Program-made: the position numbers and the translations under genes
Notes under the pieces: generated by a model
What the model was told of the DNA's origin: nothing
Database searches by the model: none
Seen by the model: the letters and a program-made list of their open reading frames with translations, nothing else
In this document: positions 41,529 to 50,903 of the stretch, one piece after another
Layout: the number at the start of each line of letters is the position of its first letter
How positions within the stretch are numbered: position 1 is the first letter of the stretch
Assembly (NCBI GenBank): GCA_019753405.1
Contig: JAIKLF010000003.1
Location: 183,264-247,263, forward strand
Reading direction: 5' to 3'
DNA: 64,000 bases
Source of the DNA: Murdochiella sp. Marseille-P8839
GTDB lineage: Bacteria; Bacillota; Clostridia; Tissierellales; Peptoniphilaceae

Positions 41529-42783
41529 CATACCGGAAGGAAGTCTTTCTCTTCTTTTTGTCCTCTGCCTTTTTTTGCTAACGCTCAGCATCCGAATCGT
41601 CGTCGAAATGGTGGACAGACGGCCGAAATCTCTTGCGTTTCTCTATAGCCTTCTGCTCTTTTCCGCCTGCTTTTTCGCAACGCAAGTTTTAGCGGAGATC
41701 GGGAGCCGTAAAATGCGGATCGGCAGGAAGTTTCTACCACTTCCGGTCGGGTATCTGATCGTCGTACTCGTCGTTCTTTTCCTTCTGGAAATGCTGTTTA
41801 TCCGGTGGATCCGAAAGAGGCAAGAAAAAGAAATCGGAGCCAATTCGATTAAGGAAAGTTTGGATAATCTTCCGGACGGCGTATGTTTTTCTTTATTGGA
41901 CGGAACTCCGTTGCTGGTCAATCGCACCATGCAGGACATCAGTTATGCGGTATTCGGCAAGTGGCTCGTCAACGATGTTGCCTGCGCTGAGGCGATACGA
42001 GCTAATAGAATTCAGCCACGGGCGACCATCCTGCAACGCGATCCCTTGGTGATTCAAAGCAATCAGAAAATTTGGTTGATCCAGGTGGTTTTTCATGGCG
42101 AGGTGAAGGAAACCTTGGCCTATAACATCACTCTTGAGTGGGCGCTATATGAGGAGATTAAAAAGAAAAATATCGAAATTCAACAGCGAAATGAGCACCT
42201 GAAAAGCTACCAGAAGCGGGTCAGTGAGTACACGAGGCAAAAGGAAATCCTTCAGGCGAAAATCAATATTCACGACAAAATCGGTCAATCGTTAATCTAT
42301 TTTAAGCACTATTTGGAAAAGGAAGAGAAAACTAAAGAAGACCGAGATCGCCTGCTCCGGCTGTGGAGAGAAAGCCTGTTGGTGCTGGAGGAAAAATCGG
42401 ATCCGCCCAAAGCTGATTCGGCATGGGAAAAACTGGTGTCTACCGCGCAAGCAATTGGGGTAGAGATTCATTTAAACGGCAAGTTGCCGACAGAAAAAAA
42501 AGAACTTTCCATTTTTGTGGATATCGTACATGAGGCGTTGAACAATGCGATCCGCCATGGGGGAGCAAATAACCTCGATATCACGCTCGAAGAGGAGGAT
42601 CGGATGGTTCGCTGTACCATTCGAAATGACGGGACTCCTCCTGACGGACCCATCCGCGAAAAGGGCGGATTAAAAAATATTCGTGAACGTATAATGCTCT
42701 ATGGCGGCGAGATGTCCGTTTCTACAACGCCATATTTTGCGCTCGCCCTGTCCTGGTCGAAAGGGGAAACCAATGGCCTATAA
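41515..42783 (+). CDS. Sensor histidine kinase (NarX/DegS-like)
   Basis: 422 residues from ATG 41515, preceded by GGAAGGAG inside the upstream gene. About three membrane helices in the first 110 residues, a PAS-like region (NLPDGVCFSLLDGTPLLVN), a coiled coil, then NIHDKIGQSLIYF with the phosphoacceptor His in an HDxxGQ-type motif. The ATPase domain has HEALNNAIRHGGANN, CTIRNDGTPPDGP and GGLKNIRERI. It is the kinase for the LuxR-type regulator encoded next, which overlaps it by 11 bp. Confidence 0.85.
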   Translation: MTLHSIPEGSLSLLFVLCLFLLTLSIRIVVEMVDRRPKSLAFLYSLLLFSACFFATQVLAEIGSRKMRIGRKFLPLPVGYLIVVLVVLFLLEMLFIRWIRKRQEKEIGANSIKESLDNLPDGVCFSLLDGTPLLVNRTMQDISYAVFGKWLVNDVACAEAIRANRIQPRATILQRDPLVIQSNQKIWLIQVVFHGEVKETLAYNITLEWALYEEIKKKNIEIQQRNEHLKSYQKRVSEYTRQKEILQAKINIHDKIGQSLIYFKHYLEKEEKTKEDRDRLLRLWRESLLVLEEKSDPPKADSAWEKLVSTAQAIGVEIHLNGKLPTEKKELSIFVDIVHEALNNAIRHGGANNLDITLEEEDRMVRCTIRNDGTPPDGPIREKGGLKNIRERIMLYGGEMSVSTTPYFALALSWSKGETNGL

Positions 42784-43399
42784 AGTGATGATCGTCGATG
42801 ACCAATTCGTCTCGCGCGAGCTTTTTACGCTGTATATTCAACAGTCTCCAAAGTATGAGGTGGTGCATTCGATCGATTCCGCAATGTTTGCGGACACGTA
42901 TGTGTTAAAAAGTCCGATTGATCTGGTCATCATGGATATTCTCATGCAGGATGGATCAAACGGTCTCGATGCGGCCGAGAAAATCAAACAATTACGGCCG
43001 GAAATAAAAATTATCGCCGTAACCAGTATGCCGGAGGTGTCTTGGATAGAACGTGCGAAAAAAATCGGTATTGACAGCTTCTGGTATAAAGAGGTCGCGG
43101 AAACAACGATCCTGGAGATCATGGACCGTACGTTAGCCGGGGAGTCCGTTTATCCGGCGGAAACCCCGGAGGTACAGCTCGGCCTGACCAAATCGACCGA
43201 CCTTACTCCACGTGAAATTGAGGTGTTGCGCCTTCTTACCACGGGCGCCGGGAACGAGGAGATCGCCGAGAAATTGCATATTTCTCCCAATACGGTGAAA
43301 ACCCATATTAAGCATCTGTTAGATAAGACGGGCTTCTCCAGTCGCACCCAGCTGGCCATTCAATCACGCATTACGGGCTTTGTGATTGAAGACGAGTAA
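42773..43399 (+). CDS. Response regulator, NarL/LuxR family
   Basis: 208 residues from ATG 42773 (AAAGGGGAAACC upstream). Receiver domain with MIVDDQ and Asp55 in LVIMDILMQDG; C-terminal LuxR helix-turn-helix LTPREIEVLRLLTTGAGNEE and SPNTVKTHIKHLLDK. It closes a three-gene sensor operon (7TM protein, kinase, regulator). Targets are not evident; the divergent cysteine-rich surface gene is the nearest other gene upstream of the operon. Confidence 0.9.
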   Translation: MAYKVMIVDDQFVSRELFTLYIQQSPKYEVVHSIDSAMFADTYVLKSPIDLVIMDILMQDGSNGLDAAEKIKQLRPEIKIIAVTSMPEVSWIERAKKIGIDSFWYKEVAETTILEIMDRTLAGESVYPAETPEVQLGLTKSTDLTPREIEVLRLLTTGAGNEEIAEKLHISPNTVKTHIKHLLDKTGFSSRTQLAIQSRITGFVIEDE

Positions 43400-43402
43400 G
43401 CC

Positions 43403-44953
43403 TTATTCGGCATCCGTTTTTTTGGCGTCTTGTTGATCCATTTCTTCTAAGCGTTCCTGATTTTTAATCGCTTCGTCCAAGACGCCCTTTTCCATGGCTT
43501 TTTTGAGCTTTGGATCTTTGTCCAATTTCAGCTTATTGCCCTTCAGCTCTTCGCTGTTTTCACCGAAGATTCGTGCATTGCTGAGGCCATACTTGCTCTC
43601 CATAAAATCATCCACCTGGACGAAATTGGACAGCTCATGCTTCGTTTCCCTTTCGTAGTAGTGCCGTTGATTGGAATTGCGATAGCGCAGATACATCGTG
43701 TAGTAGAATACAATGCCCGACACCAGAAGCAGCCACGCATAGCCACGGTATTCCTGAATAGCGGTGTCGTTAAAGACATCCATCATAGCTACGATATTCA
43801 GCAGGAAGGCCAATAAAGCGCCACCGAGCTCCACTAAAAAGGAAGTGAAGAGCAGTTTTCCGAAGTTGATGGGGACGCTTCCCATGGTTTCTTCTGTGCG
43901 GGCGTTGACGGCGACATAGTGCAATTGGTGTTTTTTGCCTTTGATCTGCATATAACTGTAGAGCCAGACCGGTAAATAGGCCGCTTTCCAGGAATCGCCT
44001 TTGACTTTATAGTCTTCTTCCTCCCAACAAACGCCACGGTCATAACGCTCGATACTATCTTGTGCGGCAAGTCTTGCCACGTCGGAACTTTGTGCATCGA
44101 CAACCTCTTTTAACGCGCCGATATTGGTATCTCGTTTTTCGGACGTATAGCCTTTGAGGTAGTTGGAATTAAAGGTGACGCAATTTTCGGTATCGAAGGG
44201 CATCACCGAATTGATAATGTTTGTGGTCTTTTCTTTTGAGGAATAATCCAGCTTATCGTTGCTCGACTCGATGGAAAGATCATCCACAAAGATATCGAAT
44301 TCGCGTTCCACATGATAGACGTCGGCATCGTATTCGATGTGCTTATGGTCATCGTCGCCGACTTCTCGACAGGCGGTTTGAATTTCCCCTTTGCCCGAAA
44401 GGTGCATATGGGCATTCACATCCACCAGCATATAGGGCATGTATACGCCGCAAATATTATCGGTGGTAAATTCCTTCGTGAATTGGGGATGAGCAAAAAA
44501 TCTTCGTTTTTGCACAAAGTCGTTGATTTTTTCCTTCGCGTCCTCTTTGGAGACGGAAAACGGCAGAATGACGTCAGGGACGGCACCGTTGGGAATCTGA
44601 TTGTTTAGAGAAAGCGTGTTGCGACACCAGTGGCACCGCGCCTGCGTGGATGTTTTCGTGTCGATGACGACTTCCGCTCCGCAACTCTCACATTTAAGGG
44701 TGATGACATCCTCGCTGTTCTCATCAATATCCTGTGCGCCGCTTCGTAAAGATGTGCCCTCCAACGTACGGATGTCTTCATCTTCCGGCGCAAGCTCCAA
44801 CTCGAATTCATGACGACAGAAATTGCACCGCAGTTTTCCCGTTTTGGTATTGGTTGCAATATCGGTGGAACCGCATTTCGGACATTTCACCTGTCCGTCT
44901 TTCTGCGCGGTTGGCGTGTTTATGATTTTAACCTCATTATTTTCCGCATTCAT
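43403..44953 (-). CDS. TFIIB-type zinc-ribbon membrane protein (YdjG-like)
   Basis: 516 residues. Two zinc ribbons open the protein: CPKCGSTDIA with CNFCRHEF (about 24-48), and CESCGAEVV with CHWCRNTL (about 85-110). A long soluble domain follows, with two membrane helices near residues 365-415. The gene is 13 bp after an SPFH gene on the same strand. In Bacillus subtilis the similar YdjG and YdjI work with PspA in membrane stress; no pspA is in this window. The link to that system is by similarity of layout and remains inference. Confidence 0.75.
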   Translation of the reverse strand: MNAENNEVKIINTPTAQKDGQVKCPKCGSTDIATNTKTGKLRCNFCRHEFELELAPEDEDIRTLEGTSLRSGAQDIDENSEDVITLKCESCGAEVVIDTKTSTQARCHWCRNTLSLNNQIPNGAVPDVILPFSVSKEDAKEKINDFVQKRRFFAHPQFTKEFTTDNICGVYMPYMLVDVNAHMHLSGKGEIQTACREVGDDDHKHIEYDADVYHVEREFDIFVDDLSIESSNDKLDYSSKEKTTNIINSVMPFDTENCVTFNSNYLKGYTSEKRDTNIGALKEVVDAQSSDVARLAAQDSIERYDRGVCWEEEDYKVKGDSWKAAYLPVWLYSYMQIKGKKHQLHYVAVNARTEETMGSVPINFGKLLFTSFLVELGGALLAFLLNIVAMMDVFNDTAIQEYRGYAWLLLVSGIVFYYTMYLRYRNSNQRHYYERETKHELSNFVQVDDFMESKYGLSNARIFGENSEELKGNKLKLDKDPKLKKAMEKGVLDEAIKNQERLEEMDQQDAKKTDAE

Positions 44954-44966
44954 AAACCACCTCTCT

Positions 44967-46214
44967 TTACAGACCCAAGAGATCGAACTTCATTTTGTTG
45001 AATTCTTCTTCGGTGATGACGCCGGCATCCAGGAGTTTCTTCATCTTAATCAGCTTTTCTGTCGAATCTTCCGGACTTTGGCTCGGTTGAGACGGCATAC
45101 CTTGTTGCTGTGGTTGTCCCTGTTGCCCCTGACCCTGATTCATTTGTGCCGCGCCGAAATTGGGCTGATAAGAGCTTGGCGTATTGGGCTGTTGCGTGCC
45201 GGACATCATGTTTCCGGTCGCGTTCATGCCCATGCCCATGAAGGCCATATTGGCACCGCCGCCGCTTTCACCCGCTGACTGCAATCCTCTTGCCGCGGCT
45301 TGCTGGAAAAAGGCATTGCCACGGCTGCCGGAAAGCGCATCCGCTTTTTTGACGTCGGACATAAGCTTCTTGGTGTCTTCGTCGTATTCGATCGCCAGGA
45401 TGGCGGTCTTCACAATAACGAGGCCTCGATCTGTTTTCCATTGGAAACCTTCTTCGACGGCAAGGGACAGCGACTGGGCGAAACCGATCTGATCGCCCTG
45501 AATTTTGCTCATGCGATTGCCTCTGGTCGGGTCATTGGTGTAGTTGGAGAACGCGGCGGAAAGGCTTCCCACCACTTCATTAAACAGCTGGGATGCCGCA
45601 TCATTATCCATATCCGAAAAATCAAATACCGGTGCGCCGGCCAGCAAATATTTCTGCGGTACAAAATTTTTGACAAAAAGAAGCGGGTCGATGATTTTTA
45701 ACGTGTAGGTTCCGCGTGTAACCGCGCCGACCTGTGTACCGAAGAAGGCATCATCCCAATAAATTTCGCCTTGTGTACCGAAGCGGTTGTTCGGGATCTC
45801 CTTCAGGTTCACGTAAAAGGCCAGCTGCTGTGATCCGACCTGGCCGCCGAATTTAACTTTTTCCCATGTCGACTGAATTAGCGAAGCGACCGGTCCGTCG
45901 CCGGCAAAAATGCTTTGCGAATTGACATCATCTGAGCGGAAGATAAATCCGCCGGCTTCGGCAATGATACCGGTGATTTGTCCATCCTGCATGGTGATGA
46001 GCGCTGTTCCTTCGGGAACGATAATTTTACTGCCGTTGCTGATGATGTTAGCATTGCCCTTGGTGTTTTCGCCGCGCCCCTGATTGGTGCCCTGCGGTTT
46101 TGCGGGGAAAATCGCCGCGGTTGCCGGAACGGATTCATCCGGAAGATAAAAGTCCAACCACTGATCGGCGAAGGTTCCGCCCAAAGCACCTGTGAAAGCC
46201 TTAATAAACCCCAT
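44967..46214 (-). CDS. SPFH-domain protein with SHOCT tail (YdjI-like)
   Basis: 415 residues from ATG 46214, which sits six bases after AAGGAGG (ATG 46220 is too close). It starts MGFIKAFTGALGGTFADQW, typical of YdjI/virion-core-like SPFH proteins. Residues about 50-290 form the SPFH fold. A Gln/Pro/Met-rich linker (QGQGQQGQPQQQG) leads to a SHOCT domain (KLLDAGVITEEEFNKMK). It forms an operon with the zinc-ribbon membrane protein. It is paralogous to the gene at 61135, which carries zinc ribbons instead of SHOCT. Confidence 0.85.
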   Translation of the reverse strand: MGFIKAFTGALGGTFADQWLDFYLPDESVPATAAIFPAKPQGTNQGRGENTKGNANIISNGSKIIVPEGTALITMQDGQITGIIAEAGGFIFRSDDVNSQSIFAGDGPVASLIQSTWEKVKFGGQVGSQQLAFYVNLKEIPNNRFGTQGEIYWDDAFFGTQVGAVTRGTYTLKIIDPLLFVKNFVPQKYLLAGAPVFDFSDMDNDAASQLFNEVVGSLSAAFSNYTNDPTRGNRMSKIQGDQIGFAQSLSLAVEEGFQWKTDRGLVIVKTAILAIEYDEDTKKLMSDVKKADALSGSRGNAFFQQAAARGLQSAGESGGGANMAFMGMGMNATGNMMSGTQQPNTPSSYQPNFGAAQMNQGQGQQGQPQQQGMPSQPSQSPEDSTEKLIKMKKLLDAGVITEEEFNKMKFDLLGL

Positions 46215-46342
46215 ATTCATCCTCCTTTTTGCTACAGTTAAACGTATAGTGCATGCAAGAAATCATTTCATTGGTAACTTTATGATAGACTTTTTTTTCG
46301 TGTTTTTGCATCCTCTAAATGGGTGATTTTGTTTTTTTTGCG

Positions 46343-47995
46343 TTAGGCATTCGGCAAGTTTTTTTGTTCTTCCTGTTCCATAATGGCAAGGCAACGGAGA
46401 AGCTGTTTTTGGGAATGCACACCCAGTTTGCTGTAAATATTGCGGTTGTGAAAGCGCACGGTCGATTCTTTGATATCCGCTTCGGCCATAATTTCTTGTA
46501 CGCTTTTTCCGGCAATATAGAGTTGGAGGATTTCTTTCTCTCTCTTGGTCAGCAGCTTGAAGCCGATTTTAAAGTTTTCATAATCGTCCGGATCGATTTC
46601 ATTCTTACGGGAATAGGCCAGGCGTTCAATTTTTTGTGTAATTTTGTCATATTCTTCCTGCATTTCCTGGAGCGCTTTTTCGGTGCGTTTCTTTTCCTGC
46701 TCCATGTTTTTGAGCAGTTCTTCATTGGCACGATTTTCCTCATCCAGGAAAACAAACAGGTCGTCGATTTCCGCGATGGATGAACCGGTTGCCATATACG
46801 TGTTCTGCTGGATCTCCCGGAGACTCTTCCTCAGCGGAATGAGATAGGCTGTACTGAAATAAATGCAAAGTGCGGCGGCCAGAAGCAAAAACAGAGCAAT
46901 TAAAGAAATCATGCGGAACATATTTTGTATGGCAAGATAGTCGTAGTCCTGCTTCGGCACGAGCACGTTTAGCGTGAAATCAACATTTTTCGGGAAAATG
47001 GTGACTTCTCTTGCTGCACCGATATACGCTTCGGATCCGGTATTCTCGTATAGAGAGAGACCATGCCCGAAGGGCTGGATTGTAAAGGTACCTAAAGGCG
47101 CCGAATAATATCCATCGGTGGTGCCGGCGCTGAAACAATCCTCCGCGTTGGTCAATTCCCGCTTGCCTTTGCTGAGGCAGAAGATCGCACGGTCAAGGGG
47201 AGAGGGTTGCGCAAAGGTCTGTTTAAAGTAGCTTTGATTCACTTCCAAACCGCACATCCCATAGACTTCTCCATGCGAGCCGAGCAAAGGAACCACCATT
47301 AACATGGCCTTTTCAGAGGTCCCCGGCAAGGTGAAAATTTCAGTAGTACAAAAATTCGTCGTCAAGGGTGCCGTGGCATGTTGCAATAGATCGGTATAAT
47401 TCGGGAATAAATCGGTATCAAACTCCAGTCGCCATTTTCTGTGCGGCATATAGCCCTTATTTCTTCCGATAGAAGAGAAACCGCGATAGAGAAGAACATT
47501 ATTATCGGAGGCATCCAGGGTTCCTCGCTGAAGATAAAGCCCTGTTCGTGAAGCGTCAGCATGATTGCTTTTCGTATCTACGGTAGCCTGCAACATGACA
47601 AACGCACCGGTGCAATTGGCTTCGAAGAGTTTATGGCGAATGGGATCAAAAAGCTGTTTCTGTATGCCGATGAGATGCTTTTGGTCGTCGTTCAGATCGT
47701 CAAAAGCAAGGTGATTTTCCGCAAGGTAATTTTCCACGATACCGCCGGATTCCCTCGAGAGAAGGATACCCATCGTCGCCAAATCTTTATAATACGAAGT
47801 GGTTTCGCGTGCAAAGATATCCAGTTGAAAGTCAAGATTCTTACCCATACGTTGCTTGGTATCGGTATAGCCTAAAACAAAATGCATGCCCACAAAAAAC
47901 AGGCCCAGCAGCAGCATGGAAAGAACCAGCATGGTCAAGAAAAGTCGACGCTGCAAGCTGTGCCTGCGTAGATTGAGTGAAGATAAATTGACCAT
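46343..47995 (-). CDS. Membrane-anchored LuxR-type regulator with extracellular sensor
   Basis: 550 residues from ATG 47995 (a TTG at 48007 is possible). A membrane helix at about 20-42, an extracellular sensor of some 300 residues (Cache-like, with GHGLSLYENTG), a second helix near 365-390, a HAMP/coiled-coil stretch (RANEELLKNMEQEKKRTEKA) and a C-terminal LuxR helix-turn-helix: LLTKREKEILQLYIAGKSVQ and ESTVRFHNRNIYSKLGV. There is no kinase or receiver domain, so it appears to be a one-step membrane-bound regulator. It lies 12 bp after a solute-binding lipoprotein gene, which may supply the signal. Confidence 0.8.
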   Translation of the reverse strand: MVNLSSLNLRRHSLQRRLFLTMLVLSMLLLGLFFVGMHFVLGYTDTKQRMGKNLDFQLDIFARETTSYYKDLATMGILLSRESGGIVENYLAENHLAFDDLNDDQKHLIGIQKQLFDPIRHKLFEANCTGAFVMLQATVDTKSNHADASRTGLYLQRGTLDASDNNVLLYRGFSSIGRNKGYMPHRKWRLEFDTDLFPNYTDLLQHATAPLTTNFCTTEIFTLPGTSEKAMLMVVPLLGSHGEVYGMCGLEVNQSYFKQTFAQPSPLDRAIFCLSKGKRELTNAEDCFSAGTTDGYYSAPLGTFTIQPFGHGLSLYENTGSEAYIGAAREVTIFPKNVDFTLNVLVPKQDYDYLAIQNMFRMISLIALFLLLAAALCIYFSTAYLIPLRKSLREIQQNTYMATGSSIAEIDDLFVFLDEENRANEELLKNMEQEKKRTEKALQEMQEEYDKITQKIERLAYSRKNEIDPDDYENFKIGFKLLTKREKEILQLYIAGKSVQEIMAEADIKESTVRFHNRNIYSKLGVHSQKQLLRCLAIMEQEEQKNLPNA

Positions 47996-48007
47996 CGTAT
48001 ACCTCAA

Positions 48008-49342
48008 TTACTGGATTGCGCAAAACAGCGCCCAGATTTCCTCCGCTCGTTTTTGGGCTTCTTCTTCCGTATAGGGTTTTTCCGCAAGTCTCGCTTGTTG
48101 TTTTTTCAGTGCATCATAGAGCATGTGCACATTGTCGTAGTAGCTGACACTTGCGGGCTCTCGCACCGCCGTTGCCGTTGCGTTGACCGTTTCCAACGTA
48201 TGATAGAGATTTTCATATCCTTTGGAAGGGAAAGAATGGTCTTTTATTTTCGCAAATGCGTCCTTACGAACAGGCATATAGCCGGTTTCCACACAGAAGT
48301 TCAGGTTGCGTTCCGCCTCGGTCAGCCATTTGGCGAACACGGTGGCCGCTTCGGTTTTTTGCTCGGTGGTTTTTCGTGCACAGAGACCCACGCCGGCTTG
48401 GGTCACCAGAAATTCCTTTCCTTCCGCTTTCGGCATCGGAAGAACCTGCAGATCCATGGGCTCCGACTTGCCGTCCGGATAGGTAATGGCATCGTTGTAA
48501 TACAGGATGGATGCGGTTGAGCCGATTCCGGCAATGACTTCGCCGGTCATGACCTGCGTGTTGGAGAACAGATCGGAAACCACAATATGGCCTTTGGCCA
48601 GCGCTTGGGCAAAAGGCATGAACGATGCTTTGTATTGATCATTTTCAACATCGTACCAACCCTCTTCCGTATAGAAATTACTTGCACCTTTTTCCATCGC
48701 ATCAAGATCCACACAACGAAGTAAATAATCCAAAGCGCAGAAAGGCTTTCCGCCGGACCAGGTGTAGTATTTTTCGGCAGCGTCGAAAAAACCGTCCCAG
48801 GTGGAAAGATCTTCTTTACGAACGCCGGTAGCGTCGGAAAAACGTGAAAAGGGCGCACCGGCAAGATAAAGCACATGCGTCGATTTGGATACCGGCAATA
48901 TGGACAAGCGATCACCGATTACACCGTCTTCGACAAAGGCGGGAACGAATTGGTTGCGTTCTTCTTCCGTGAATTGCTTATTCCAGTCAAGTAAGGTATC
49001 CGCCCCCAGCGCTTCGGCGTTGCTGAGATGGCAGAAAAACAAGTCCGGCATATCGGGAACGCCCGGCATATTGGCTTGTGCTTTCAGGAGTTTATCACCG
49101 ATCGCGTAGGCGTTGGACATTAGGGTGACGTTTACGAGAACGCCATTATCCCGGCCGGTCGTCTGGTTAAATTCATCAATCAGACGGTTCATCGGCGAAT
49201 CCACCTGCTCCCCATAAACATGCCACATGGTTAAGGTAACCGGATGTTTCGGATCCAGCGCGGTATTTTTTTCACAACCGGTAAAGAGGAAAAGAAAGAG
49301 TAGTAAGATGCAGAACGGAAAAAACACGCGCGATTTTTTCAT
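48008..49342 (-). CDS. Extracellular solute-binding lipoprotein (sugar-type, family 1)
   Basis: 444 residues with lipoprotein signal and Cys23 in LFTGCEK. The text VTLTMWHVYGEQVDSPMNRL and VTQAGVGLCARKTTEQKTEA, with length near 440, fits carbohydrate-type solute-binding proteins of ABC importers. No permease or ATPase gene is nearby; the only partner is the membrane-bound LuxR regulator 12 bp downstream. It may therefore serve sensing rather than transport. GGAGGTCCC precedes the ATG. Confidence 0.8.
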   Translation of the reverse strand: MKKSRVFFPFCILLLFLFLFTGCEKNTALDPKHPVTLTMWHVYGEQVDSPMNRLIDEFNQTTGRDNGVLVNVTLMSNAYAIGDKLLKAQANMPGVPDMPDLFFCHLSNAEALGADTLLDWNKQFTEEERNQFVPAFVEDGVIGDRLSILPVSKSTHVLYLAGAPFSRFSDATGVRKEDLSTWDGFFDAAEKYYTWSGGKPFCALDYLLRCVDLDAMEKGASNFYTEEGWYDVENDQYKASFMPFAQALAKGHIVVSDLFSNTQVMTGEVIAGIGSTASILYYNDAITYPDGKSEPMDLQVLPMPKAEGKEFLVTQAGVGLCARKTTEQKTEAATVFAKWLTEAERNLNFCVETGYMPVRKDAFAKIKDHSFPSKGYENLYHTLETVNATATAVREPASVSYYDNVHMLYDALKKQQARLAEKPYTEEEAQKRAEEIWALFCAIQ

Positions 49343-49732
49343 TGGGACCTCCTATAGGGATCGTTATCTCCCAAAACCTATCGGTTTTACTATCAATAGG
49401 ACAAAAAGAAAAAAATAAAAATTATTATTTTCGTATTTTCCCATTGAAATGCACTATATTGACGGTTTCAAAATTCTGCCATCTTGTATTCTTTTGGTAA
49501 GAAGAGCAACCGAGAGGAGATCAGTTACTCTTTACGCCACATTCGAAGGGAGATGCTCCAAGAACCGGAGATGATCCGTACATATGAATTCTGTTTTCGC
49601 CGGCAACAAACAGAGTCCGTCTCCATTCGAAAAAAATGTATCATGCCTTGCGAATTTCGTCAATTCGCCTCGTGGCAGAAATTATCATCCTTTATTGACG
49701 GAAAAAAAGGACAAAACGAAAGGAGAAAGGAT
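49343..49732. other. 390-bp divergent gap
   Basis: AT-rich near the lipoprotein start. TTGACG at 49459-49464 may be a -35 box for the plus-strand membrane protein gene, but the matching -10 is poor. No gene was accepted; open frames here lack ribosome sites. Confidence 0.35.
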
Positions 49733-50155
49733 ATGGAAAACAATAACAACGGCATCAAAATGTTAAAGGTAAGCAGTATTTTGTTGATCATCGGTGGTGC
49801 AATTGCCACAATTATGGGCATTGTTGGCCTTCTCGGTGTCGGTGCCCTCCACGCCATATTCGGCGGGGACATCCCCATTGGCCTGCTGTATGCGGTTGCC
49901 GGATTCGCGCTGGCCAGCGGTGTATTAACGCTGATCGCCGGAATCGTCGGGGTGGGCGCCTGCAAAAAACCGGAAAAATCCGGTACTTGCATCATATTAG
50001 GCGTGATTGTTGTCATCCTCACGGTTATCGGCCAGATCCTGAATATGAAGGCCGGAAATCAGTTTGATATCACCTCGATCATTATCGGCTTGCTTTTGCC
50101 GGTGGTGTATATCATCGGCGCGAGTCAAGTAAAGAAAATGATGCTTAGTAAGTAA
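49733..50155 (+). CDS. Small four-helix membrane protein (DUF4064-like)
   Basis: 140 residues from ATG 49733, with AAAGGAGAAAGG upstream. Four hydrophobic segments rich in Gly and Ile, with the positively charged GACKKPEKSGTC loop between helices two and three. The pattern is like DUF4064-type proteins of unknown function. The last codons (ATG CTT AGT AAG TAA) are copied twice more downstream in a 20-bp tandem repeat. It is followed by a lipoprotein gene 51 bp away. Confidence 0.65.
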   Translation: MENNNNGIKMLKVSSILLIIGGAIATIMGIVGLLGVGALHAIFGGDIPIGLLYAVAGFALASGVLTLIAGIVGVGACKKPEKSGTCIILGVIVVILTVIGQILNMKAGNQFDITSIIIGLLLPVVYIIGASQVKKMMLSK

Positions 50156-50199
50156 TAAGGATGCTTAGCAAATAAAACGGATGCTTAGTAAGTGAAGGA
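50141..50199 (+). repeat. Three tandem copies of a 20-bp unit across a stop codon
   Basis: Units at 50141-50160, 50161-50180 and 50181-50199 (last one incomplete), each beginning ATGCTTAG. The first contains the stop codon of the membrane protein; each copy could encode MLSK-stop or a near variant. It probably arose by slippage. Confidence 0.8.
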
Positions 50200-50206
50200 G
50201 GAAAAA

Positions 50207-50851
50207 ATGAAAAAGAATCGGAAAATGATCAAATCGACATTGGCTATGATGCTCGTCTTTGCTCTTTTCCTTCCGCTTCTTGTCGGTTGCGGGGGAGATA
50301 AGAAAGGCGGAAAGGATAGCGAATCGACGGCGGCACCGACCGAAAATATGGCTTCAGAATCGCAAGCGGAAACCGGAGATAAAGAACAAAAGGAAAAGGA
50401 AAGCGATGCCGGCGGAGCCAAGGTTGTGGCGGTGAATAAGAAATACACCCTTGAAGGCAATGATTTCGAGTTGGTCTCGTACTGCCTAATGAAGGATTAC
50501 GATGGCGACACCGATATTGTGATGACCTGGAACTTTACCAACAATGAGGAGGAAGCCCAAACGTCGTTGTTCCTTTTCTTCTATGATTTCATGCAGGGCG
50601 AGGATCTGGTAGACGATCCGGGCAACATTATATACGATGGCAAAGATGGTAGAACCCTGACCGAATTTGAATTTAACACGGTTGAACCGGGGAAGACGGG
50701 AACCTTCTTCCTTTGCTATAAAATCAAAGACGAGAAGAAACCCGTCAAGGCAATCATTAGCAGTTTAACCGATAAGGATAGATTTGAGTTCGAAATGCCG
50801 ATTGAAGGTCTGAAACCTGTTACCGTGGATGCTCTCGATATTCCAGAATAA
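50207..50851 (+). CDS. Lipoprotein, DUF5067/DUF4352-like
   Basis: 214 residues from ATG 50207 with GAAGGAGG upstream. The signal ends at LLVGC (Cys28), followed by a Ser/Glu-rich linker of about 45 residues and a beta-sandwich-like domain (KKYTLEGNDFELVSYCLM, MTWNFTNNEEEAQTS, NTVEPGKTGTFFLCYKI). This layout fits surface lipoproteins with an Ig-like DUF5067 or DUF4352 domain. The role is unknown. A strong terminator follows at 50904-50947. Confidence 0.75.
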   Translation: MKKNRKMIKSTLAMMLVFALFLPLLVGCGGDKKGGKDSESTAAPTENMASESQAETGDKEQKEKESDAGGAKVVAVNKKYTLEGNDFELVSYCLMKDYDGDTDIVMTWNFTNNEEEAQTSLFLFFYDFMQGEDLVDDPGNIIYDGKDGRTLTEFEFNTVEPGKTGTFFLCYKIKDEKKPVKAIISSLTDKDRFEFEMPIEGLKPVTVDALDIPE

Positions 50852-50903
50852 GCGCGATCGGTGAGTCATCCTTTTCGCTGCGCGTGAATTTCGCGCAGAA
50901 TCA

